Assembly: GCF_963169125.1 (NCBI RefSeq)
Contig: NC_084794.1
Location: 157,304,858 to 157,368,857 of the forward strand
DNA: 64,000 nt
Source: Humulus lupulus
Taxonomy: Eukaryota; Streptophyta; Magnoliopsida; Rosales; Cannabaceae
Direction: 5' to 3'
Part shown: positions 1 to 10,546 of the stretch, one piece after another
Layout: each line of letters starts with the position of its first letter
Position numbering within the stretch: position 1 is the first letter of the stretch
Position numbers and translations under genes: made by a program
The notes under the pieces: generated by a model
Databases searched by the model: none
What the model was told of the DNA's origin: nothing
What the model saw: the letters and a program-made list of their open reading frames with translations, nothing else

Positions 1-699
1 AACGCCTCGTGTATGCACCAGCCGTGCTAGGGGGTCGCGAGGGGTACCCCCACCTCAACACGTCATGTCCGTGCCTCTAAGAGTTACCTACACAGTGGGC
101 GTCGTTGGAGAGGCCTAATCTCTCCCCTTGAGATTGGTGCTGATGATAGGACACCACTCTTATTGTGGGTATAGCATGAGGAAGGATCAAGGGCCTCCGC
201 AACGCACCCTTATGTGCGAAGTGGGGGAAGCCTAATAGCAATTCATGCAAAGTCGGGAGGAATCAGAGTACGAACAGGATGTTCGTACTAGACAGGTAGT
301 GGTCGTACAAATGAGGTACCTGTTGTGGTCCTCACCAGCACCACTACGCCAGGTACCACGCCTCTGACATTCGTACAAGACAAGTAGTGGAGTCATGACG
401 GGGTACAAAAGTTGAGGTGCTCCTACGTACTCTGACCATGTACCAGAGCCGACACCACTACCCCTGGAACCACTCTCCTGACAGTGTACTTATGTACTAC
501 CTGGTCCCCTAGACCACAGTGTATCTAAGGCCATTAGAGCCCACTATATAATGAACCCTAATTCCCCATGGAAAGGGGTTGGAAAATTTACTTTAGCAAT
601 TGCACCATAGTGAATGAAAAACTTATTTCACCATATTGATAATCTTGATTTTGAAATTCTTTCCAACTTAACTTAGTTGACGAGTTCTCACCGTCAACA
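1..699 (+). repeat. 5' LTR (partial) of Tat-lineage Ty3/gypsy element
   Basis: This is the right-hand part of an LTR whose start lies outside the window. Position 1 aligns with 11141 of the 3' LTR and the two stay alignable to their ends (699 and 11892). Over the first 420 bp I count about 25 differences by eye, near 6%. The LTR ends in ..CCGTCAACA and is followed at once by a primer-binding site. A TATA-like ACTATATAATG lies at 543-553, a plausible pol II promoter for the element RNA. Relative to the 3' LTR this copy lacks about 53 bp near position 635. The GC-rich minisatellite of the 3' LTR lies in the part cut off by the window. Confidence 0.93.
543..553 (+). promoter_or_regulatory. TATA-like element in Tat 5' LTR
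   Basis: ACTATATAATG is identical at the matching place of the 3' LTR (11683-11693). Related TATA-like sequences occur in the two reverse-orientation solo LTRs of the same family. Its place upstream of the last 150 bp of the LTR suits the U3/R border. The call rests on motif and position only. Confidence 0.55.
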
Positions 700-702
700 G
701 TT

Positions 703-720
703 TGGTGCCGTCTGTGGGAA
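703..720 (+). promoter_or_regulatory. Primer-binding site of Tat element
   Basis: TGGTGCCGTCTGTGGGAA starts three bases after the LTR end. This 18-mer type is common in Tat/Retand-like plant elements, where the 3' end of a tRNA primes minus-strand DNA synthesis. It ends in the complement of the universal CCA. The tRNA species is not assigned here. Confidence 0.85.
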
Positions 721-766
721 CTTAAGTTCCAAGCTACTGTTCTACTATTACTACCAGCAAGGAGAA

Positions 767-2830
767 ATGCCAAGACGTTCAAAGCGACTCAGGGAGCCAC
801 GAGAGGTGGAGGTCCACCTTAACGAAGTCCAGCTAAAGGCCCCCATGAAGGATCCCCCTCCACCCAGAGAGGTGGAGCCCCCAAGGGACCCTGAGGTTCG
901 CGAGGGGGATAGAGAGGCCTCGTCACCGGGCGTCCCGCCTGTAGAGAGACCTCCAAGAGCACCACTAGGAAATGCTAATGAGTTCCCGCTCCCTAAACCA
1001 CCACAAGTACGAACTCCGGCCAGCAGGACTCAGGCCCCTCTATGTGTAGGCACGATCAGCATCCCTGGCTCCATTCCGTGTGCTCGAGTTCGAAATCTCG
1101 ATTCTATTAAGAAGAAATACGTGAGCTCCACCGTAAGAACCAAAGGTTGGAGACCACCCTGGAGAATATGCAAGAGGTGCTGAATGGCCTATTGTAGGGT
1201 AAGTTAAGCGTGACCTTGCCCAAGAGGAAGGAGAAAGGTCGGGAGGGAGTAGAGACCACCGTACCAGTAGATGATGGGAGGATCTGACACTCTATGAGTA
1301 ACACCCCCCGAGCGAAGCAACGCGAACATCCTGAACCGCCGAAGCAGGCCTAGAAACAAGAGCCAAGAACCAATGCTGCCCCTCGCAACGAGGATGCAGT
1401 CACCTCTAAAAGAGCACCCTCGGATTTATGGGAGGAGCTCAATAAAAAGAGGGCGGGTAAAGGGACCACGCCCCCTATGGCACCTCGAGAGGGCAAATGA
1501 AAGGTGGATCTTAACTTGTCCGCTTTGAGGGACTCTATAAGGAAGAAGAGGCAGGACCTGGACACAGAAATGAGGAGCTTGCGGAGCAAGATCGTCACTG
1601 CCTCTGGCGCTCAGGCTTTTGAGGAAGAGTTCGAACATGAGTTGCCCTTCGTGAGGGAGATTCAGGCCATCCGGCTCCCTGCCAACTTTAAGGAACCCAA
1701 TATGACCCCCTACAAAGGAAGCACAGACCCGAAGTACCACCTGGACGCATTTACCGACCTGATGAAACTGAGAGGAATTGGTAGTGGAGCCAAATGCCAC
1801 TGCTTCGCCATCACATTGAAAGGACCCGCCTATAAATGGTTCAAAAGATTAAGGCCGGGGTCTATCAGATCCTGGCAGCAGTTTTCTGATGAATTCCTCC
1901 AACAGCACCACGCCGTACGGGACTACACGATGCCAGGCACCAGCCTGACCAACGTGAAGTAAGGGGAAAATGAGAGCCTGAAGAGCTACATTCACAGGTT
2001 CAATATGGAGGCCGCAAAAGTGGGGAGCCTAACCCACCGAGACTTAAAAATGGCCATTACAGCCAGGGTGCGCCCAGAAAGCAAGGTTTGGGACAACATG
2101 CTGAAGAGGGAAGTCACCGACTTAGATGACTTCTATGAGAGGGCGTAGAAATACATTCGTGTGGAGGATGGCCACGCAAACCTAAAGGCAGGAAAGGAGG
2201 GCTCCAACGTGAAGCCCCCAGCTAACGACGGGTCGAATGTAACAAAGAAGAAAATTGCGTATGATGGGTCGAGAGATGATCAGCAGAGAACGACCAAACA
2301 GGGGAGTGATCATGAGCAAGCGGCTTACACTTACTATACGAACCTTACAGATACATGGGAGCATATTAACCTCACCAATGAAGACCGAGTTCCCTTCAAG
2401 AAGCCCCCACCAATGAGAAAGCACTGATCCAAAAGGGATCCCAGTAGATACTGCCAGTACCATAAGGATATCGGGCACACCACAGTGGAGTGCATCCACT
2501 TGAAGGAGGAAATTGAGGAGCTCATCCGCAGGGGGCATCTAGGCCGTTATGTCAGGAGAGAAAGGCCGAAGCCAGAGGACGAGCCTGCGATACCCCATAC
2601 GCAAGGGCGAGCCCCACAAATACAGGGAGAGGTCCGAACCATTTCTGGAGGTCCAGGATTTGGGGGGGACTCTCGGAAGGGGTGAGATAGATATGCAAGA
2701 GAGGCCCGAAGAAGTCCACCACCCTGGATCATGAGTACGGAAGAACAACCCCCAAAAAGCTTCAAGGGGGAAAATGACTAAATCACATTTACTGAGGAGG
2801 ATGCCCCGTACATTTTACCCACAACAATCC
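767..2830 (+). pseudogene. gag: Tat-element gag (capsid/nucleocapsid), broken
   Basis: Gag forms the virus-like particle and binds element RNA. The first ATG (767) begins a basic, proline-rich leader (MPRRSKRLREPREVEV). The frame shifts before 1183; a glutamate/asparagine-rich stretch (ELHRKNQRLETTLENMQEVL) reads in another frame around 1120-1190. The retrotransposon gag core lies at 1504-2400, including KGSTDPKYHLDAF, GPAYKWFKRL and ESLKSYIHRFN. A zinc-knuckle-like CQYHKDIGHTTVEC (C-x2-H-x4-H-x4-C) lies near 2450. In-frame stops at 1960 (TAA), 2146 (TAG) and 2425 (TGA) sit where relatives have Gln, Gln and Arg, so each is one C-to-T change from sense. The frame shifts again near 2815 before the protease. 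It is non-functional as it stands. Confidence 0.85.
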
Positions 2831-2834
2831 GCTA

Positions 2835-3269
2835 GTGTTGACAGTTCAGTTGGAAAATATGCGTGTGCATTGGGTTCTAATGGACCATGGGAGCTCGATG
2901 GACATCATGTATCGCCTTCCCTTGGAAAAGATGGGACTGGGCATTCGTCATCTAAAGCCCTGTCAATCTTCCCTATACAGATTCATGGGGGACTCAGTGC
3001 AACCCTTAGGGATGATCGAATTGGCACTCACCATGGGGGAGCAACCCTGTCAGACTACAGTCATGGCTAACTTTGTCGTAGTAGATTATGCGTCAGCTTT
3101 CAATGCGGTATTGGGGAGACCATCCCTAAGAGAATTGAAAGCCATAACCTCTATATATCACTTGGTTTTCAAGTTCCCAACTCCAGGAGGGGTCGCTAGT
3201 ATGAAGGGAGAACAGAAAGAAGCAAGGGAGTGCTACAACACCTCACTCCGTACGCATGTGAAACCGTGA
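2835..3269 (+). pseudogene. Tat-element aspartic protease region
   Basis: This is the retropepsin-like segment between gag and RT. The active-site region reads VLMDHGSSMDIMY, where Ty3/gypsy Tat proteases show D-(S/T/G/N)-G-S-S; here a His sits between the Asp and Gly. A typical downstream block, FVVVDYASAFNAVLGRPSL, follows at about 3071-3130 and carries the hydrophobic-hydrophobic-G of the second protease motif. The reading frame ends at 3269 and several stops separate it from RT. It would cut the polyprotein in an active element; here it is an isolated fragment, and whether DHG would work is doubtful. Confidence 0.75.
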
Positions 3270-3395
3270 GAACCAATGGCCATGGTGATACATGAGGCGC
3301 TGCATGTGCCCGCGGGGAGTCCGTAGGAGCTAGACCCTTGAGTCGTGGAGGAGTCAAGAGCATAACCAGTGGAGGAAGTATAGGAGGTTATAGTA

Positions 3396-6300
3396 GTGGA
3401 AGAACCGTTGAGAAAACTGAAGGTAGGAAGAGGCCTGCAGAGTGACGTGAAGAAGGAGTTGATAAGGTTTTTGAAGGATAATTTGGATGTATTCGCATGG
3501 AGTCACGAAGATATGGTGGGTATAGACCCCAGTGTTATGTGCCACCATTTGAATATATCCCCTGAAGCGAGGCCCGTTAGGCCGAAGAGGTAGGCGCTAG
3601 ACCCAGAAAGGTACGCGGCCTTAAAGGAAGAGATCGACAAGCTTAAGGACAATGGGTTTATCTGTGAGTCTGTTTACCCTGTGTGGGTGTCGAATCCAGT
3701 ACTAGTCCCAAAACCAAATGGGAAGTGGAGGACCTGCGTCGATTTCTCAAACCTGAATAAAGCTTGTCCTAAGGACAGCTTCCCGCTCCCAAGGATAGAT
3801 CAGTTAGTAGATGTGATGGCAGGACATGAATTATTGAGCTTCATGAACTCCTACTCGGGGTACAACCAGATTCCAATGAACCCAGCAGATGAAGAGCATA
3901 CGTCATTCATTACAGATAAAGGGCTCTACTGTTACAAGGTGATGCCATTCGGGTTGAAGAACGTGGGTGCCACCTATCAAAGGTTGGTCAATAAGATGTT
4001 CGCTAACCAGATAGGAAGGAACATGGAGGTGTATGTTGATGATATGTTAGTAAAGACCAAGAATGCAACAGAGCTCAACAAGGACCTTGGTGAGATGTTT
4101 GACACACTTAGGAAGTACCGAATGAAGTTGAATCCCGTCAAGTGCACCTTCGGTGTATCCTCAGGAAAATTCTTGGGCTTCATGGTCAATTCCAGAGGCA
4201 TCGAGGCCAATCCTGATAAGATAAAGGCCCTGATAGAGATGAGCCTACCTAAGAACAAGAAGGAAGTGCAATGCTTAATGGGAAGGGTGGCGGCCGTTAA
4301 TAGATTTATTTCAAGGTCAACTGATAAGTGCCTCCCCTTCTTTAACACCCTTAAAGGGAGCAAAAAGTTCACTTGGGATAAGGAACGTGAAGAGGCATTT
4401 ATCAAGCTGAAGGAGCACTTGGGGAAGCCACCCCTGTTGGCGAAACCTGAGAAAGGCGAGAAGCTATACCTCTACTTGGTAGTGTCGGAACATGCCATAA
4501 GCGCAGCCTTGGTTAAAGGGGAGAAGAAGCAGCAACAACCCATGTACTATATCAGCAAGCGTTTGGTGGACGCAGAGAACCGGTACCCAGAGATCGAAAA
4601 TTTGGCCTATGCATTGGTTGTGGCCTCGAGGAAGTTGAGGCCCTACTTCCATGCGCACGCAATTGAAGTTCTCATGGATAGTCCTTTAAGGCAGGTCTTG
4701 CATAAACCTGAGACCTCAGGGAGGCTGACGAAATGTTCGATCGAGTTGAGTCAATTCGATATCGTGTATACCCCAAGAGCTTCCATCAATGGACAGGTGC
4801 TGGCAGACTTTGTAGTGGAGTTCACCCGTCAGCCGAATGGAGGAAGAAGTGAAGAAGGGGAGCATCCTATCATAGAGGAAGAACGAGGGGATCTTGAGGA
4901 ATGGAGTCTGCATATGGACGGGGCGTCCAATGAAGGAGGATCTGGAGTAGGTATCATGATGACAGGACCCGAGGGACACAAGATGTATTGTGCGAACCAA
5001 ATCGGGTTCGAGGCCTCCAATAACGAGGCGGAGTACGAGGCGCTCTTGGCTGGCTTGCGTTTAGCCCAGGAGCTAAAAGTGACGTGCCTTCGTATTTTTA
5101 GCGACTCTCAGTTTGTGGTGTACCAGGTAATGGGGGAATATCAGGCGAGGGGACCCAAGATGGCAGCTTACTTGGAAAGGGTGAAAGGCTATCTGGGACG
5201 GTTAGTAGCATATAGCATAGAGCAAATCCCCAGAGAAAGGAATTCCCATGCTGATGCACTCGCGAAGCTGGCTTCCACCAAGGATGGGGACATCTTGGAG
5301 TCGATACCCGTGGAGTACTTACCCAAACCCAGCATCGTAAGCGCGGACGTACATATGATTAGTGACCCAAAGGAGTCGTGGGCGAAGCTGATTAAAAGAT
5401 ACTTGGAGGAAAGAACCTTGCCTGTGGACCAGAAAGAGGCTCGAAGGTTGGTGTATAAGGCAGCTAGATACACCTTGATAGATGGGGTTCTATACAAGAG
5501 AGGGTTCTCAATGCCACTTCTGCAATGTGTAGAGAAGGAGGAGGCGTTAAAGGTACTGCATGAGAAACATGAAGGAGAGTGTGGTAACCATGAGAGCGGA
5601 CCGTCAACGGCTAGGAAGGCCATAAGACAAGGGTACTACTGGCCCTCAATGGAAAAAGATGCAAGCGACTTTGCCAAGAAATGCGACAAATGCCAGAAAC
5701 ACACTAACTATACTCGGAGGCCCCCAAATGAGTTAACTAGCCTGACCAGCCCCTGGCCCTTCGCTATCTGGGGGATAGACTTAATCGGCACCCTTCCCAC
5801 GGGTAGGGGAGGACCGAAGTACGCAGTAGTAGCTGTGGACTATTTCACCAAGTGGGTTGAAGCGGAGCCACTCGTGAAGATAACTGCCAAACACATCACC
5901 TCATTCATCAACAAATTCATTGTCTGTAGATATGGAGTGCCCTACAAAATTATTTCTGACAACGGCACCCAGTTTAAGGGGGGGAGCCTTTGAGGAATAT
6001 TGTAGGGGAAGGGGGATAAAGAGAAGTTTTTCAGCAGTAGTACACCCATAGGCCAATGGGCAAGTGGAGGCCATTAACAAAGTTCTTAAAAAGAACTTGA
6101 AAACCAAGTTAGAAAAGATGAAAGGAGCTTGGGTGGAAGAGCTGCCGAATGTGCTATGGGCCTACATAACCACCCCTCGCACGACCACTGGAGAGTCTCC
6201 ATTCTCCTTAGCATATGGGTGCGAGGTCGTCCTCCCAATTGAGATGCAGGTGAGTTCCTTCAGGGTACAGGCGTATGGAGACGAGGCCAACCGCGTAGCT

Positions 6301-6615
6301 CTGGCTGAGAGCTTGGACATGCTAGAAGAGAGAAGGGAAAAAGCACAAATGAGGGTGGCGGTATACCAGCAGCGCGCAACAAGGTACTACAACTTGAGGG
6401 TGCAAGAGAGAACTTTTAGAGTTGGCGACCTGGTGCTAAGGAAGGTACTCCCCAACACGTGAGACCCAGGGGCAGGAGTGCTTGGGGCGAACTGGGAGGG
6501 GCCTTACCAAGTCGCTCAGTGCAGACCCCCAAACACCTATAAGCTAGCGCGCAAGGACCACACCGTCATACCTCGAGCATGGAATGCGGAGCACCTCAGG
6601 AAATACTACCACTGA
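3396..6615 (+). pseudogene. pol: Tat-element pol: RT, RNase H, second (plant-type) RNase H, integrase
   Basis: The longest open part is 3681-5993 (770 codons). The order is: RT N-terminal block (3396-3593, then a TAG at 3591), RT palm with YVDD at residues 118-121 of that part, gypsy RNase H (YLYLVVSEHAISAALV), a linker, a second RNase H (WSLHMDGASNEGG, first Asp residue 413, followed by NEAEYEAL, FSDSQF and HADALA), integrase zinc site (HEGECGNH..CDKC) and the integrase core with Asp residues 700 and 760. The dual RNase H marks the Tat clade. Breaks: RT motif A, normally (D)AYSGY, has Asn at 3846-3848; one extra G in a G run at about 5977-5983 shifts the frame; TAG at 6049 and TGA at 6460 replace Gln and Arg codons. 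The integrase Glu (6067) and a C-terminus ending at 6613-6615 read in the +1 frame. The element cannot transpose by itself. Confidence 0.93.
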
Positions 6616-7667
6616 GGCGCTCACACCCTGTGCTAGAAGGACATGCTTTCAAATTATTGCATCTTATCTTAGTTCAGGCAAAAATCAAAGAGGTTACTTA
6701 GATAACCTCCCAAGTAGTTGTAAGTTCTTATATGTATCGTTGTATCCTGAATGCTTTGAATGAAACTGGTCCCATTTTCGCACGCTATTTTTTCTACTTT
6801 ATGTGGGCATTAATAAAAGTGCCTACCGAAGTAAACTTCACCAGACACTTGGGGGGCAATAGTGGCCCGTGAAGATAAAGCATGCAACAAACAGGAGAAT
6901 CTAAAAAAGGACCCCTTGCACCAGGATCCTAAAAAGGACCCTATGCACCAGGAGGATCCTAAAAAGGGCCCTCCATCAGTTGGACCCAAAAGGGACCATG
7001 ACCCTAAAAAGGACCCTTTAACGGGAGGTCCTAGAAGGACCCCTTATATCGGGGCCTTAGGGGAAGTCCTTAAATACAGAAAACAGGGAGACGACCTTGC
7101 AAGGCATCCCTTGGGTTCACAAGGATTAGCTACCCTTGTGAACATCGAGGAGGCCAAAAGGTCTTATGAAAGAAAAATATATAGTGACAACACTAATAAG
7201 TCTAGAGCGGCCACCAAGCCGTCTAGCCAAAAAGGGTCCTTAAAAAGACCCTTGAAAAAATAGTTCTATGAATAACGACGAGAAGGATGCTTCTTGCAAA
7301 AAAAAAATAAGCGCGCGCAAGAATATATAAAAGGATAGCTAGGACCCAAGGGGTCAAAATATCTTTATAAAAGTAATCAAGAGGAACCAAAAGAGGTCCC
7401 AGTGAACCCTTTCACATGGGCTCCAAAGGACCTCCAACCTGGTAACTAAAAGAAGGAAACCAACAAAACCCATCACACAGGCTCAAAAGGACCTCAAATG
7501 CAGTAGAATAAGAGATAAATAGCAACACATGTATATATACATTGAAAAAGAAAGTTTTGAAGACAGTACAAGAGTTACAAAAGAAAAATAGTAAGAACGA
7601 TAATATTACAACGACTCAAGCGAGCATACATCTACTACGGGCTGGCAGGGATAATGAAATAGCAACC
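6616..7667 (+). other. Tat-element spacer after pol, with GGACCC-rich imperfect repeats
   Basis: No known coding domain is seen. Just after pol there is AT-rich sequence, then ACACTTGGGGGGCAATAGT at 6845-6863, which resembles the PPT that precedes the 3' LTR. From 6898 to 7260 a loosely repeated CCTAAAAAGGACCC motif recurs about six times. It keeps one frame open (6862-7263, Lys/Asp/Pro-rich, KKDPLHQDPKKDPMHQ). This looks like repeat-driven openness, not a gene, though Tat elements do carry extra ORFs in this interval. The rest (7264-7667) is A-rich with no feature I can name. Confidence 0.55.
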
Positions 7668-10121
7668 TCAGGACCTCCTGCCCCGGGCGCTCCACCTAGC
7701 CGCCTGGGTCATGGCATACTCGCTAAAGGAGGAGAAGTCAAAATTGGGGTCCTGCCTCCATACGCCATAGAGGGCGCGCTCTATAGACCTATGTTCGGTA
7801 GTCGCCCTCTCCGCTTCTAAAGAGGCAACCCTCTCCTGCAACGCAGCAACCTCAGCTCTAGCAGCTTCAAGATCGATCTCTAGGGAGGAGACCCTCGCCT
7901 GAGCAGCAGCCGCAATAGCCTGGGCACCATGGAGCTCGCTCTCTAGCTTGGTAACCTTGTCCTGCATCTTCGAGGCCTTGGCAACCACTTTCTTCCTCTT
8001 TATTAACGAGTTGGCAAGTTTGGTCTGAACCCTTGACAATTTTCCCTTGGTTTCATTAAGATCTCTCTCAGGCTCCTGAGCCCATGTTGCGAGACGTTCC
8101 CTCTCAGTGCACGACGTGGAAAGATTGCCAGCCGAGTCGACAAACTGCAGAGCCACAGCATAGGCTTGCACAAGAAAGTTAACAACAGCAACAATAAGTG
8201 ACAAAAAATATATATATATGCATGAACACCTATACACAATAGGCCCGACGCGAGGAGCGGGAACTCACCCAAGTCATGGTGCGCCTTAGGGTTTCCCCAA
8301 GGTCTGTCTGAGAAACATTCCCAAGACCATTCCAGTCAGATACGGGGAGGCTCGAGGAAATTTGGATGTATCGCTGCCCGTAAGACGTCGCCATCCGAGT
8401 CACCCAGGGCTCCCCATCCGCACCAATGGTACCTGGTTGGGTGAGGATGGACGACCCGCTCGCCGAAATAGGAGGGGGCGCGGTGAAAGTGGAAAACTAA
8501 GGATCTGGTAGATCAGAAGGAGGCTCCTGAAGGTCGGCAAAATATGTCCCCGATGGTCCAGGGTCGAGAGGAGCCTGGATGAAGGCGTCGTAGCCCTCAG
8601 GGTCAGGGCAAACATAACACCCCGGTGCGACATGCTGGCCTCGAGATTGGAAGGTTATGTCCTGGTCATAAGAGTCATAAGGGGGGCATCCCCCGGGGGA
8701 CGAGGATCGCTGGTGAGGTCCCCCGCGTTCAAGGGGGGCTTCCCCCGGCTCATCCTCAGCCTCACCTTTGTCTAGGAATGGCTCAGACGGTGTAGCCATT
8801 GTCTTCTTTGACCCAAAAATCGACCACAGGAACTTGGGGTCAGAAACCGGGAACAACTGGTGGAGGTTGAGATTTTCCACGGTGAATAAGAATGCCGCCT
8901 TCTTCATGGCGGGGTCAGCATTAATGAGGTCCTTCACAGCGTCCACCTCCGACCCAACGACCGCGGGAACAGCAAATTGCTCTGCATGATCCACACCATT
9001 GTCAATGCAAACATAAGTACAAAACAGTAAGTTCTAACAAAAAGAAAAGGAGGACCAGGGCACTTACTGGGGGTGGCGCGGAAGTGCTCGCGGACAGAGA
9101 GAGGGCCCTCTACGAAGAAAAATTCTTGTTTCCAAGATCCAGTATTGGACACTGAGCCCTCTATCAAGGGGAGCTCGTTATTGGCCTTTTGTAAATAGTA
9201 GAAGCCCTTGGACTTGGGAGAGGCCATGAGGTTGTACAGGAAGTGCACCTCTTACGCCGTAGGAGCACGTTTAGCCAGTTCCTTGAACACCACAAAAAGG
9301 CAGCTCAAGGTCAACCAACTGTTGGGTGACAGCTCAAGGGGGGTCAGGTCGAAATAGTTAAGGACCGCTACGAAAAATGGGTGCAAGGGGATGGTGCCAC
9401 CCGCCTTCAAAATGTGCTTGCTCAAAGCCATGAGGCCGGTCCTAGGGAAGTCAGCCCGGCATGTCTCCAGAGGAGCGTATAAGGCGTATTCTGGGGGAAC
9501 ACGATAGTGCTTCACAATTTCTTTCAATTTATTCTCTGACACATGTGACACCAGCTCGGATGCCAGTAAAGGAGCATCATCCTGTTCATGGATAGATAAC
9601 TGTCGTGGTGCCCTCGGCATATCTTCAAAATCAAAAGAAAAAAGTGAGGAAGAGACAGAACACTTGACCCTCCATTTTTTCTTCCTAGAAAGAGTCTTCC
9701 ATCGAGGGAGCGACTGCGGAAGTGCTGAGCTAGGAAAAACCGAGACTAGGGGCTGAGGAGAAGCAGAGGCAGCCCCATGACAGTCATCAGGCGAGGATGG
9801 GCTGGAAGGCTCAGGCGGAAGGTGTCCCTCCATAAAATCCAATTCCCTCTGCAATTCTAAAAGGGTCACCCTAAGGCTCGCTACATGGTCACTAAGGTCT
9901 TGGGGGAAATGTGCTCCGTCTCCTCCCGACATCGAGTCAATTTCGCTCTCCACCACCCAAATTTTATGCCTAAGTTCAGCCATGTACTCAAGAAGGCGGA
10001 TACGGGCCTGCCTTAAGGAGTCATAGTCCTGGTAGGGGTTTTCCTCAGGGCACTCTGAGTCTGAGGACAGGTCAATAAATTCAACCCCCGGACGTATGTC
10101 GGACAGGCCGTCACTGGCCAT
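7668..10121 (-). pseudogene. Antisense gene of Tat element: 'putative gypsy-type transposon' domain plus coiled coil, spliced, broken
   Basis: This gene is read against the element. Exon 1 (10121 to 9068) starts MASDGLSDIRPGVEF, has an acidic, low-complexity N-terminus, then a region like the Pfam 'putative gypsy type transposon' family: KHYRVPPEYALYAP, GGTIPLHPFFVAVLNYF, SPKSKGFYYLQK, WKQEFFFVEG. A stop at 9252-9254 breaks it. A GTAAGT donor (9067) and CAG acceptor (8982) flank an 86-nt intron and join in frame (..TP-K-QFAVPAVV..). Exon 2 runs from 8981 to about 8271 with one TAG at 8497-8499; a GTGAG donor follows. Exon 3 (about 8176-7668) is a coiled coil (TKLESELHGAQAI, VAALQERVASLEAERA). 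The exon 2/3 phase does not fit cleanly, so an indel or another site is involved. Tat-type elements are known to carry extra antisense ORFs; the role of this protein is unknown. Confidence 0.75.
8982..9067 (-). other. Predicted intron 1 of the antisense gene
   Basis: On the minus strand the intron begins GTAAGTGCCC and ends GGATCATGCAG, with a pyrimidine-rich tract inside. It is 86 nt, which is usual for plant introns. Removing it keeps one reading frame running from exon 1 into QFAVPAVVGSEVDAVKDL. This is inferred from sequence; no transcript was seen. Confidence 0.6.
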
Positions 10122-10530
10122 GAGACCTCATCCCAAAAGCAAAAAGGGGTTCACGTATAAACGAGGGGATGGCTACAAAACACAAAGGAATAGGCTTAAT
10201 ACCTCTAGATGCAAACGCCCTAAATTCACTTGATGGTCGAATATACGCGTCTGCCAAAATAGACCAGGAGGATGTGTCAGCCTCCAAATAGACATACCAA
10301 CAAATTAGCTCATTTGTAAAAAAAAAAAATGAATGAAATGAAAAAATAAAATAAAGAAAACTATGGCAAAAGTGAGGTTATGGGGGATTGAACCCCTTAC
10401 CTCTTGAAAGGAGTAAGGGTCTAGATACCACTAAGTTGAGGAAGTAAGGTGTAAATAATGAGCCCTGCATGAGGGCCTATTTATAAGAATCAAGGAGAAT
10501 AGTCCACAAGAGCACCTAAAGGTCCCCTCC
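10122..10530. other. Tat-element spacer between antisense gene and PPT
   Basis: AT-rich, with an A-run at 10318-10330. At 10381-10440 a stretch read on the minus strand looks like a decayed tRNA: an A-box-like CTCAACTTAGTGGTAT and, about 30 bases on, GGGGTTCAATCCCCC resembling a T-arm/B box. No ORF in it can be supported. Confidence 0.45.
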
Positions 10531-10546
10531 AAGACTGGGGGGCAAA
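10531..10546 (+). promoter_or_regulatory. Polypurine tract of Tat element
   Basis: AAGACTGGGGGGCAAA lies directly before the 3' LTR start TGTAGACGCTC. It is the expected primer for plus-strand synthesis. The run of six G is typical of Tat-lineage PPTs. Confidence 0.75.
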
